Of a stretch of 6,995 nucleotides of DNA, positions 1 through 6,995 are shown piece after piece. This stretch comes from JANXQG01 sp037147235 (GTDB lineage Bacteria > Planctomycetota > Planctomycetia > Pirellulales > Thermoguttaceae), in NCBI GenBank assembly GCA_037147235.1, contig JBAWVO010000331.1:1-6995 (forward strand), given 5' to 3'. The position numbers and the translations under genes were made by a program. Position 1 is the first letter of the stretch. Each line of letters opens with the position of its first letter. Below the pieces are notes generated by a model. It made no database searches, was not told the DNA's origin, and was given only the letters and a program-made list of their open reading frames with translations.

Positions 1-2
1 CC

Positions 3-1268
3 AGTTGGCACGGCGACTATCACTTGAACTACAACCACGTCGCGCCGTTCTACGGGCTGTATGCCGCCAACCATATCGAACAGGCGGATCCCTGTCATGG
101 CCCGCTGCTGGCCAGCGCCGACCAGGCGCGGGCGCTGTGCCGCGCGAAGCTCGGCATTGAGGGCCTGTTCCAGTACGTGGGCATCGGGCCGAAGGGCTCC
201 GTTGCGTTTGATGTGGCGCTGATGCAGAAGAGCAACAGTTCCTATTCCTGCGTGCCGCTGGCTTGCCGATGGTATGCAACCTACGACCTCGATTACGCGC
301 GGCTGGCGTATCCGTTTGTACGCGACACGGCGACGTTCTGGGAAAACTGGTTGAAATGGGAGACGAACCGCTATGTCATCTACAAGGACGCGGTGCATGA
401 GGACTCGGGCGACAACGTGAACCCGATCGTCTCGCTGGCCTTCGTCCACATTGTTATGGACTTGGCCCTCGACATGAGCCGCGAACTGGGCGTGGATGCC
501 GCGCGCCATGAGAAGTGGCAGCACATACGCGACAACCTCAGCGCATTCCCTGTCTGCCGATTGCGTGACCTGCCGGAGCAGTTCTGGCCGAAACATCTGC
601 CGCACACCGATGACATCCTTGACCTGCCGATCTTCCGCTATACCGAGCAGGGAACACCGTGGTGGGCGGACAATACGGTGGGTATTCAGCACATCTTTCC
701 TGCCGGCGCCATCGGCCTGGACAGCCCGCCCGAACAACTCCAACGCGCCCGAAACCAGATCAAGGTCATGAACCGCTGGGTGGACTTCAATGGCATGAAC
801 AGCTTCTACGCCGCCGCGGCCCGAGTCGGCTACGATCCGACTGTCATCTTGAAAGAGATGCGGTCGATGATTGACAGCATCGGCGCCCCAAATGGGATGA
901 TCCCCAGCAACCCGCATGGTATGGAGCACCAGAGTATCGTGCCGAATGCCATTCAAGAGATGTTGCTGCAGAGTCACGAAGGTGTCCTCCGTTTCTTTCC
1001 CTGTTGGCCGAAGGAGCAGAACGCCCGCTTCGGAACACTACGTGCCCGCGGCGCCTTTCTCGTCTCGGCGGAATTGAAAAGCGGCCAGGTGCAGTATGTG
1101 AAGATCCACAGCGAAAAAGGCCGCCCCTGTACGCTGGTCAACCCGTGGCCTGGCAAGAGCGTCCGAGTCATACGCAGCGGCAAGTCTGCGGAGTCACTCT
1201 CTGGCGACCGCTTTGTCTTGAAGACGGGCGGCGGCGAAACGATCGAAATCGAGCCGCAAGGCACATGA
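3..1268 (+). CDS. GH95-like six-hairpin glycoside hydrolase, C-terminal part (5' truncated by window edge)
   Basis: Probably hydrolyses terminal sugars (GH95 enzymes act on alpha-L-fucosides or alpha-L-galactosides), likely outside the cytoplasm. The reading frame is open to the left edge; the first full codon is at base 3 and reads SWHGDYHLNYNHVAPFYG, so the TTG at 24 is internal and the true start lies upstream. Numbering from that TTG as residue 1, the NYN at 2-4 resembles the GH95 NIN motif that positions the catalytic water; HEDSGDNVNP at 125-134 falls where GH95 has SPEN with its acid; GMEHQ at 299-303 falls where GH95 has FQIDG, giving Glu301 in place of Asp. EMLLQSHEG (312-320) and LRARGAF (339-345) are strong GH95-type landmarks leading into the C-terminal beta domain. 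GH95 proteins usually run to about 750-800 residues, so roughly the N-terminal half is missing. It may instead be a related family (DUF5703-type) with another specificity. The fold is fairly sure, the substrate is not. Confidence 0.72.
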   Translation, partial: SWHGDYHLNYNHVAPFYGLYAANHIEQADPCHGPLLASADQARALCRAKLGIEGLFQYVGIGPKGSVAFDVALMQKSNSSYSCVPLACRWYATYDLDYARLAYPFVRDTATFWENWLKWETNRYVIYKDAVHEDSGDNVNPIVSLAFVHIVMDLALDMSRELGVDAARHEKWQHIRDNLSAFPVCRLRDLPEQFWPKHLPHTDDILDLPIFRYTEQGTPWWADNTVGIQHIFPAGAIGLDSPPEQLQRARNQIKVMNRWVDFNGMNSFYAAAARVGYDPTVILKEMRSMIDSIGAPNGMIPSNPHGMEHQSIVPNAIQEMLLQSHEGVLRFFPCWPKEQNARFGTLRARGAFLVSAELKSGQVQYVKIHSEKGRPCTLVNPWPGKSVRVIRSGKSAESLSGDRFVLKTGGGETIEIEPQGT

Positions 1269-1371
1269 CCTCAAAGGCGTCCCCGCAGAAACCGCTGCAA
1301 GAAGTTCCCAACGAAACTCCTGCTCTAACCGTCAACAATCCGCCATGTGCAAAAGCACAAACCCAACAATC

Positions 1372-3561
1372 ATGAACCTCCGTCAATTTGCAATCCTGTG
1401 TTCAACTCTCACATTTTTCGGTCACAGCCTGAGTGCTGCGGACGCCGGCAAGGTGCGGCTGTTTGTGCTTTCGGGGCAGTCTAACATGCAGGGGGTCGCT
1501 CCCGATGCTGCCTTCACCCCCGCCGTGAAGCAGGTATTTCCCAATGACGACGTGGTGGTGGTCCACTATGCCGAGGGCGGCACGCCAATCCGCCGCTGGT
1601 GGCAAGGCTGGACCGGCCCGCATGATGTCTCGGCAGCGGGAGCGGACCAAGCGCCCGGCGATCTCTACGTCACGCTCATGACAAAAGTGCAAACGGCACT
1701 TGCCGGACGGACGCCCGACACCGTGGTGTTGGTGTGGATGCAGGGCGAACGCGACGCCAAGAGCGGCCTCTCCGCCTTCTATGAGCAAGCACTCAAAGGT
1801 CTCATCCAAGCGGTGCGCGACGACCTGAAACAACCCGACGCGGCCGTCGTCATTGGCCGTCTGAGCGATCACCAAAAGGGGAATGAACACTGGGATGCGG
1901 TGCGGGCGATTCAGGAAAAGGTCGCGACGCAGGATCCGCGCGGCGCGTGGGTGGATACGGACGACCTTAACGGCGAGAAGAACGATTTGCACTGCACCAA
2001 GGATGGCTTTGTCGAGTTGGGCCGGCGCTTCGCGGCAAAGTCTGTCGAGTTGCTGGCCAGACCTAACCCTACCGCTATTATACCAGCCGAATTCAAACGG
2101 ACCGGCTGGAATGCTATGGCCCGCCAGCAATTCATGCATCCGCCGGTCTTAACGTATTCACGCCTGGCGGGGGCCGCCAATTATCGTTGTCGGGTAAGCT
2201 GGATAGATGCCCACGGCGCAGCGCAAACCAAGCACCTGGAATCGGCCTTGCCCGAATTCGACCTGGCAAAAATGTGGCAAGACATGCGGCCGGCCACCGG
2301 CGTGGGAAAAGACGGCCTGCCGGCACATGATTCATTTCAGGTATCCGCGGAAGCTGTCGATTCAGGCGGCAAACCGTTGGCCAGCGTCGTCTCCGCATGC
2401 CAGTGGGAAGCCCCGTTCAATGGCCCCTACCGCCCAGCCAAATGCGCCTACGGCGAATCGGCTGCCAAAACCGTGGCATGCCTGTTGCAGAAGAATCTAA
2501 CAGGAGAAGGCGGATCCTTTCCAGTCCTCATGAATGCAGCCTACATTCGTTTGCTGACAAGCTATCTGCGGGTTTATCCACAGGGCGAGTTGGCCGGAAT
2601 GGCCTTGCAGCAGGCCAAGCAATACGGTCAGGACCTGCTCAAGACCAGCACCCCCGCCGACTGGGTGTATGCCCACATGCCCATGTCACATCTTCCCAAT
2701 TACCATCTCCCGTCTGGCCACCAAACCCACATGTTTCAAGTGGGTCGCGGCGCGATGGCAGGCATGGCGTATCTGGATCTGTACGCCGCCACGCAGGACA
2801 AGGTCTGGCTCGATGCCGCGCTGCGCATCGCCGCTACGCTGAAAAAGAACCAGTTGCCCGATGGGCGGTGGCCATTCCGTGTCGAACCGCGGACAGGGAC
2901 AATACTGGAGGATTACACATCAGACCAGGCCGAGGCGATCCTGTTGTTCGACAAGTTGGTCCGCAACCACGGCCAGGAGGACTTACACGAGTCGCTAGAC
3001 AAGGCCGTGCGGTGGATGTTGGAGAACCCGTGCGTGACCTTCCAATGGCAACAGCAGTGGGACGATCTTGGAACTTTTAAGCCTTATGAAAACCTGGAAC
3101 ACTATGACACGGCGCTTTTCATTGAGTATCTGTTGCGGCACGCGACTCCGCAAAATGCCTACGAAGCGCTGGTCGGAAAGCTGGCGCGCTATATCGAGGA
3201 CCACTTCGTGGAATGGCAACCTTGCGAAGACCAGATCACCCCGGGAGTGCGCGAGCAGTATGTATGTTATCCAGTTATCGATTGGCACTGCGCGCACTAT
3301 ATCCGTGTCTGCATGGCCTTTCATGCCAAAACCAACGCGGAGTTGTGGCTGCAGAAGGCCCGCGCCCTGGCCGACACACTCACGGTCATCCAACACCCCA
3401 GTGGCTTCTATCCGACGTGGATGAAGCACAAGCCATCCAAGGATGCTCCCGGCGAGTTGAAGGATATCAACTACGCCGACCTTTGGCCCAATTGCAGTTC
3501 ATATTCGGCCGAGATATTGCTGCGGTTGGGAGAGCACCTCAAAGCCACTGCCGCCAAGTAA
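1372..3561 (+). CDS. Secreted SASA/CE6-type carbohydrate esterase fused to an alpha/alpha-toroid domain
   Basis: The N-terminal domain probably removes acetyl (or similar acyl) groups from a polysaccharide outside the cytoplasm. I prefer the ATG at 1372 because it gives a clean signal peptide (MNLRQFAILCSTLTFFGHSLSA, cleavage near residue 22); an in-frame ATG at 1345 would add nine polar residues, and neither has a clear ribosome site. SGNH/SASA landmarks are complete: GQSNM with nucleophile Ser37, WMQGE at 122-126, and DLH with Asp205 and His207. The usual GESD reads GERD here. The esterase ends near residue 233. Residues about 237-350 form a beta-rich, possibly Ig/Fn3-like region. From about 384 to the end is a helical repeat domain with DGRWPFRVEP (497-506), a YENLEHYD motif (572-579) and many aromatic residues. 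It resembles alpha/alpha-toroid lyases or hydrolases, but I cannot assign a family. At 729 residues it is far longer than a lone esterase of this type (about 250-300). It is the second gene of a same-strand run. Confidence 0.78.
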   Translation: MNLRQFAILCSTLTFFGHSLSAADAGKVRLFVLSGQSNMQGVAPDAAFTPAVKQVFPNDDVVVVHYAEGGTPIRRWWQGWTGPHDVSAAGADQAPGDLYVTLMTKVQTALAGRTPDTVVLVWMQGERDAKSGLSAFYEQALKGLIQAVRDDLKQPDAAVVIGRLSDHQKGNEHWDAVRAIQEKVATQDPRGAWVDTDDLNGEKNDLHCTKDGFVELGRRFAAKSVELLARPNPTAIIPAEFKRTGWNAMARQQFMHPPVLTYSRLAGAANYRCRVSWIDAHGAAQTKHLESALPEFDLAKMWQDMRPATGVGKDGLPAHDSFQVSAEAVDSGGKPLASVVSACQWEAPFNGPYRPAKCAYGESAAKTVACLLQKNLTGEGGSFPVLMNAAYIRLLTSYLRVYPQGELAGMALQQAKQYGQDLLKTSTPADWVYAHMPMSHLPNYHLPSGHQTHMFQVGRGAMAGMAYLDLYAATQDKVWLDAALRIAATLKKNQLPDGRWPFRVEPRTGTILEDYTSDQAEAILLFDKLVRNHGQEDLHESLDKAVRWMLENPCVTFQWQQQWDDLGTFKPYENLEHYDTALFIEYLLRHATPQNAYEALVGKLARYIEDHFVEWQPCEDQITPGVREQYVCYPVIDWHCAHYIRVCMAFHAKTNAELWLQKARALADTLTVIQHPSGFYPTWMKHKPSKDAPGELKDINYADLWPNCSSYSAEILLRLGEHLKATAAK

Positions 3562-3576
3562 CAACAGGCCAGTAAC

Positions 3577-3592
3577 AATAAACAAATAAACA
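3577..3592 (+). repeat. Perfect tandem duplication of an 8-bp unit (AATAAACA x2)
   Basis: Two adjacent exact copies of AATAAACA lie in the 49-bp AT-rich gap between the esterase fusion gene and the next glycosidase gene. The low-complexity stretch has no visible dyad and may only be slippage. Its sharp contrast with the GC-rich coding DNA on both sides would also suit an unstructured translation-initiation region for the gene starting at 3611. Confidence 0.6.
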
Positions 3593-3599
3593 AGATGTT

Positions 3600-3603
3600 A
3601 GGA
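3600..3603 (+). promoter_or_regulatory. Ribosome binding site (AGGA) for the gene at 3611
   Basis: AGGA lies seven bases before the ATG at 3611, a normal Shine-Dalgarno spacing. It supports that start, which also gives a good signal peptide. Confidence 0.5.
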
Positions 3604-3610
3604 ATGTTCC

Positions 3611-5857
3611 ATGAAATTCAATTTATCACTTGTCCTGGTTGAAACTGCTGCCATCTTGTGGCTCGCGTGTTTGGCGCGGGGCGAGGATGTTGGCAGGTCA
3701 AACTCCATCATGGATGCGGGTTTAGTTTCTCTCCATAAGCGTTCATTCCTCTATGGACGTGAATACTTTGTCCTGCGGAGTGATCGGGCCAAGCTGATTG
3801 TGCAGGCTGACAAGGCAGACCTGGGCCCGGCTGTCATGTACCTGTTGTTTGATGCCGGCGACAACCGCCAGTCGTCCCGGAAGCAGAAGGCATTCAATTT
3901 CGTGGAGGGACCAGGACTCCTGGCCAGCGGCACGGAGGTAGTCCTTGGCGGCTTTTCCTTTACTGCCGTAGGTCACCAGACAAAGACTCGCTGGACGACG
4001 GTAGACGGAATTCCGGCTGTTGAGGCCGTCTGGTGGGCTGGTGGAGTGCGCGTCACGGAACACCTGCTTGCCCTGGCGGGGCAGGGGCTTTTTCTTCACC
4101 GTATGCAACTGGCATCGCTGAATCTCGGCGGGCCTGAAGATATCAGTTTGCGCCTGGCGCTGCCGCCCGGAAATTGTGCGGTGACGAACGGCTGGTTCGT
4201 GCGGGAGAATGACAAATGCCGTATGGCACTCGGCATGGCTTCGGATTCTCCGGCACGCGCGGTTGTTGCCAGCAACGCAATCGAGATCGGCCCCCTGAAC
4301 CTTGCACCTGGCAGGACAATGACAGTTGATACAGTGCTGCTGGCGCAGATTCCTCCCGGCCAGCCTGAGAACTGGTCACCGCTTGCAACCGTTCCCACTG
4401 GCGCAGGAGCCCTTGCCGTTTTCAATGTTTCCGCTTTGCTGGATAAAACACGGCAGGCCTGGGCCGCCACGTCAACCGTTAGAACCGACGATGCCACCGT
4501 GCGGGAAATTTGTGACAAGGCGCGATACGGCTTGGTTGGAATGGTTGCAGACAGCGGCGTGATGGATGCAGGCATCTTTGAGTATGGGGCCCAATGGGTG
4601 AGGGATACTTCGAACACTCTGTTGGGCCTTGTTCATGCCGGCCATTTTGAACTCGCCCGGTGCGGGTTTGCTTATGTCCTCGAACACATGGTCAACGCGG
4701 AAGGTTGCACGATGATCGCCAGCGGGTTCGATAAACCGGATCGAGAACAGTTTGACCAGATGGGTGAGTTGCTCCATGCACTTAAAGCCTACCGCGACTG
4801 GACTGGTGATGACTCTTTGATTCGGGAACACCGCGCAAAACTCATTGCCATGGTTGAACGCACCTTACGACCGGAGTTTCGCGACCAGACCGGCATGGTT
4901 CACAATCGCCGCGAATTCTGGGAGCGAACGCTGGACGATGCCTACGAACTCGCTTACCAGACTTATGTCATCCTTGGCCTGCGGGACGCGGCAGCCCTGG
5001 CAATACCTCTAGGTGCTACCGATCATGCAGAGCGATGGTTAAGCGAAGCCGATCGTATCCAGAATGCGATGCTTGAGTTACCCGGCCGGGCACTGGTCGA
5101 GAACGGATGTCTGATCAAGCGCCGGGCCGTCAATGGTGAACCTGTGCGGACGATTCATATAGGTGGTGGTTCAGATGCTCCGACGAAAACGGAACGCGTA
5201 AACCTGGCCAACCCGGATGCGACCATGGCGTTGCCAATTGCCTATGGACTGGTGTCTCCGCAATCGGCGCTGGCTCGCAATACACTGAATGAACTTGAAA
5301 AACTGCGCGATGGACGCTGGTCTGGCGGCGGTTACGAGCGTTACCATTCAAGCGGCCAGTGCGATCAACCCGGTCCGTGGTCGTTTGCGACCTGTTTCAT
5401 CTTGCGGGCTCAGCACGAAGCAGGCGATTTTGATCGCAGTCGCCGCACGCTTGAATGGCTCAACACGGTTCAGGGAGGCCGCACCGGTGCGTGGTTTGAA
5501 GAGATTCCCCTGCTTCGATCTCAGGCTCCGACCTCGGGCATACTTCCATGGACTTCAGGTGAAGTCAGCCTGTTCATTGTACGCCACCTGCTTGGTGTCC
5601 GGTTCGAGGGTAGTCAGGCCATTATTAAACCTGCACTCTACCCGAACAGTTCTCCTGTCACAGCCGATCTCCGGTTCAAGCGAGGTCGATTGCAACTGGA
5701 GATTCCCCGTGCCGGCACGACTGCGTTTGCCCTTGTGAATGATCGGAGGGTGGAACCTCGAAAAGACGGCGCAATTGTGCTTCCTGCAGAATTCGAGGGT
5801 GGCAAGGTTGTTTTTCAAATGGCAATGTTTAACGCGATCAAGGATAATAGCAAGTAG
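3611..5857 (+). CDS. Secreted six-hairpin glycoside hydrolase (GH15/GH78-like architecture, family uncertain)
   Basis: Probably an exo-acting glycosidase acting outside the cytoplasm. An N-terminal signal peptide (about residues 1-24, ending CLARG before ED) is followed by a beta-sandwich-like region (about 30-275), a helical (alpha/alpha)6-type barrel (about 290-665) and a small C-terminal beta domain starting near GVRFEG. Barrel landmarks resemble clan-L-type or GH78-type enzymes: WVRD at 329-332, FWERTLDDAYE at 436-446 (Glu438 and Glu446 are acid candidates), GAWFEEIP with Glu630 and Glu631, and LPWTSGEVSLF with Glu651, the position where GH15-type enzymes carry a base in a PW-x(3)-E context. 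The 748-residue length fits GH15/GH78/GH95-like enzymes. LWLAC near the N-terminus does not match a lipobox well, so a soluble secreted or periplasmic form is more likely than a lipoprotein. The gene starts 49 bp after the esterase fusion gene and ends 40 bp before the beta-helix gene. Substrate is unknown; rhamnose, glucose or an uronic acid would all be possible. Confidence 0.7.
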   Translation: MKFNLSLVLVETAAILWLACLARGEDVGRSNSIMDAGLVSLHKRSFLYGREYFVLRSDRAKLIVQADKADLGPAVMYLLFDAGDNRQSSRKQKAFNFVEGPGLLASGTEVVLGGFSFTAVGHQTKTRWTTVDGIPAVEAVWWAGGVRVTEHLLALAGQGLFLHRMQLASLNLGGPEDISLRLALPPGNCAVTNGWFVRENDKCRMALGMASDSPARAVVASNAIEIGPLNLAPGRTMTVDTVLLAQIPPGQPENWSPLATVPTGAGALAVFNVSALLDKTRQAWAATSTVRTDDATVREICDKARYGLVGMVADSGVMDAGIFEYGAQWVRDTSNTLLGLVHAGHFELARCGFAYVLEHMVNAEGCTMIASGFDKPDREQFDQMGELLHALKAYRDWTGDDSLIREHRAKLIAMVERTLRPEFRDQTGMVHNRREFWERTLDDAYELAYQTYVILGLRDAAALAIPLGATDHAERWLSEADRIQNAMLELPGRALVENGCLIKRRAVNGEPVRTIHIGGGSDAPTKTERVNLANPDATMALPIAYGLVSPQSALARNTLNELEKLRDGRWSGGGYERYHSSGQCDQPGPWSFATCFILRAQHEAGDFDRSRRTLEWLNTVQGGRTGAWFEEIPLLRSQAPTSGILPWTSGEVSLFIVRHLLGVRFEGSQAIIKPALYPNSSPVTADLRFKRGRLQLEIPRAGTTAFALVNDRRVEPRKDGAIVLPAEFEGGKVVFQMAMFNAIKDNSK

Positions 5858-5884
5858 GATAAGACGCTTGCGCAAAGAAAAGAC

Positions 5885-5890
5885 AGGGAG
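5885..5890 (+). promoter_or_regulatory. Ribosome binding site (AGGGAG) deciding the start at 5898
   Basis: AGGGAG lies seven bases before the ATG at 5898 and is the strongest Shine-Dalgarno site in the window. It favours this start over in-frame upstream codons, which would overlap the preceding gene by over 100 bases and bury the signal peptide. Confidence 0.65.
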
Positions 5891-5897
5891 TGCTGGC

Positions 5898-6995
5898 ATG
5901 GTTAAGAATCTCGCTATTTTAGTTGCAGTGTTTTCTCTTCAGTGGGTTGCCCTGGGGGAAGAGTATCACGTTGGCGTTACCGGGGATGATTCGAATCCTG
6001 GCAAAAACTCCAAACCGCTCAGGACGATCCAGCGTGCGGCTGATCTGGCGCAGCCGGGGGATGTGATAACAGTCCATGCTGGGGTTTATCGCGAAAGGAT
6101 TAATCCTCCGCGTGGTGGCGAGTCGGACAAAAAGCGTATTGTCTATCAGGCGGCGAAGGGGGAGAAAGTCCAGATCAAGGGTTCGGAAATCATAAAGAAA
6201 TGGGGAAAGGTCAGGGATGATACCTGGAAGGTGACAATCCCGAATACGTTCTTTGGTAGTTTCAATCCATACAGCGACCTGATCAAGGGTGACTGGTTTG
6301 AAGCGAACGGGCGCCAGCACCACACCGGTGCTATATATCTGAACGGTGACTGGCTGGTAGAGGCGGTGAATCTTGATGCTGTGCTCAAGCCTGCAGGCAG
6401 CGAGCCGCTCTGGTTCGGGCAGGTGGATAAGGATAGCACGACTATCTGGGCGCAATTCAAGGGTGTGAATCCCAACGAAACCGATGTGGAAATCAATGTT
6501 CGCCAGACTATATTCACACCTGAAAAGACAGGCATCAACTATATCACTGTTCGGGGTTTTGACCTGCGCAACGCGGCCACACCTTGGGCACCTCCCACAG
6601 CTAGGCAGATTGGCATTGTCTCGGCTTTATGGTGTAAAGGATGGATAATTGAGGATAACGAGATCAGCTATTCCAAATGTAGCGGTGTTGCGTTGGGAAA
6701 GTACGGTGATGAATTTGATAACCGCGCTGGATCTGCCGAAGGCTACGTTGGAACTCTGAATAGAGCTTTGACGAACGGTTGGAACAAGGCAACGGTCGGC
6801 AGTCATATTGTCCGCAACAATCACATTCACCACTGTGGTCAGACCGGTGTTGTCGGCAGCCTGGGATGCTCATTCAGTTCCGTGATTGGCAACGTGATCC
6901 ACGACATTCATTTAACGGAGCTTTGTGTCCTTCCGGCAGCCGTGAAAAATCTTTGGCGGCAATCGGGTTGGCTGGCTGCGGCCGGGGACTGGTGA
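5898..6995 (+). CDS. Secreted right-handed parallel beta-helix protein (DUF1565-like), 3' end apparently disrupted
   Basis: Likely a polysaccharide lyase, glycosidase or glycan-binding protein of the pectin-lyase-like fold, acting outside the cytoplasm. The start at 5898 has a good ribosome site and gives a signal peptide (MVKNLAILVAVFSLQWVALG, cleavage before EE). Mature residues open with a DUF1565-type block: YHVGVTGDDSNPG, then PLRTIQRAADLAQPGDVITV and HAGVYRERI, typical of secreted beta-helix proteins. Beta-helix rungs follow, with repeated Asn/Ile-rich turns such as IIEDNEIS, IVRNNHIHHCGQTG and VIGNVIHDIH (ending at residue 338). Relatives as I recall them run to about 600 residues or more and continue with further rungs after HDIH. 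Here residues 339-365 (LTELCVLPAAVKNL...) lose the pattern and a stop follows, so the protein is probably truncated, frameshifted or joined to foreign sequence. GH141 enzymes share the fold, but this N-terminal block does not look clearly GH141. No catalytic residues can be named. Confidence 0.72.
   Translation: MVKNLAILVAVFSLQWVALGEEYHVGVTGDDSNPGKNSKPLRTIQRAADLAQPGDVITVHAGVYRERINPPRGGESDKKRIVYQAAKGEKVQIKGSEIIKKWGKVRDDTWKVTIPNTFFGSFNPYSDLIKGDWFEANGRQHHTGAIYLNGDWLVEAVNLDAVLKPAGSEPLWFGQVDKDSTTIWAQFKGVNPNETDVEINVRQTIFTPEKTGINYITVRGFDLRNAATPWAPPTARQIGIVSALWCKGWIIEDNEISYSKCSGVALGKYGDEFDNRAGSAEGYVGTLNRALTNGWNKATVGSHIVRNNHIHHCGQTGVVGSLGCSFSSVIGNVIHDIHLTELCVLPAAVKNLWRQSGWLAAAGDW
6912..6995 (+). other. 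Anomalous 3' segment of the beta-helix gene (possible junction or contig-end artefact)
   Basis: Up to the codon for His338 (6909-6911) the protein follows beta-helix rung spacing. From 6912 it becomes tryptophan- and alanine-rich with no rung pattern. The frame starting at 6905 is also open to the window end (reading FNGALCPSG...) but does not restore a beta-helix either, so one simple indel does not explain it. A GCAGCC/GGCTGC inverted pair is present but too weak to call an element end. No insertion sequence is recognisable in 84 bases. Confidence 0.4.

Noticed and set aside
1345..1371. Alternative earlier start of the esterase fusion gene
   Set aside because: It adds a polar nine-residue extension before an otherwise standard signal peptide and has no better ribosome site, though it cannot be fully excluded.
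1402..2139. A 245-residue open frame on the - strand
   Set aside because: It lies wholly opposite the esterase domain, whose catalytic motifs prove the + frame; the translation has no recognisable domain and is a codon-bias shadow.
2397..3080. A 227-residue open frame on the + strand
   Set aside because: It overlaps the esterase-toroid fusion in another frame; its translation is rich in Arg, Pro and Gly with no fold pattern.
3562..3610. Possible internal promoter in the AT-rich gap
   Set aside because: No TTGACA-like and TATAAT-like pair at suitable spacing is visible; AT content alone is not enough.
5868..5875. Palindrome TTGCGCAA between the third and fourth genes
   Set aside because: Eight bases with no loop or U-tract; too short for a terminator and no evidence for an operator.
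5739..5897. Upstream extension of the beta-helix gene
   Set aside because: It would overlap the previous gene, and the signal peptide and strong ribosome site both point to 5898.
6905..6994. Second + frame open to the window end, possible start of a new gene or frameshift continuation
   Set aside because: It neither restores the beta-helix pattern nor has a start codon with a ribosome site; 90 bases are too short to support a gene.

Overview
The window carries four genes, all on the + strand with short gaps, and every one looks like part of a secreted carbohydrate-degrading apparatus. The first is cut off by the left edge. The last three each begin with a signal peptide; the start of the first lies outside the window. 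Moderately GC-rich coding sequence, weak or absent Shine-Dalgarno sites before some genes, sialate-O-acetylesterase-type (SASA) esterases, and large parallel beta-helix proteins beside six-hairpin glycosidases suggest a PVC-group bacterium (Verrucomicrobiota, Kiritimatiellota, Lentisphaerota or Planctomycetota), probably environmental. This is inferred from gene content; no rRNA or taxonomic marker is present.

Layout: 3-1268 is the C-terminal part of a GH95-like (alpha/alpha)6-barrel glycosidase. 1372-3561 is a fusion of an SGNH/SASA carbohydrate esterase, a beta-rich middle region and a C-terminal alpha/alpha-toroid domain. 3611-5857 is a second six-hairpin glycosidase with a beta-sandwich, barrel and C-terminal beta architecture. 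5898-6995 is a right-handed parallel beta-helix protein that departs abruptly from its repeat pattern near 6912 and stops at the last base of the window. The gaps (103, 49 and 40 bp) hold no gene, convincing promoter or terminator, so co-transcription is likely.

Taken together, the genes fit part of a polysaccharide utilisation cluster: one domain strips acyl groups (most likely acetyl), two exo-type six-hairpin glycosidases remove sugars (GH95 relatives act on alpha-L-fucose or alpha-L-galactose), and the beta-helix and toroid domains may cut or bind the backbone, perhaps a uronic-acid-, fucose- or rhamnose-containing one. The substrate is inference. No transporter, sulfatase or regulator is visible. 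The points most worth checking are the esterase-toroid fusion, the divergent active sites of the two glycosidases, and the broken 3' end of the beta-helix gene. I found no RNA gene, CRISPR array, mobile element or defence system.
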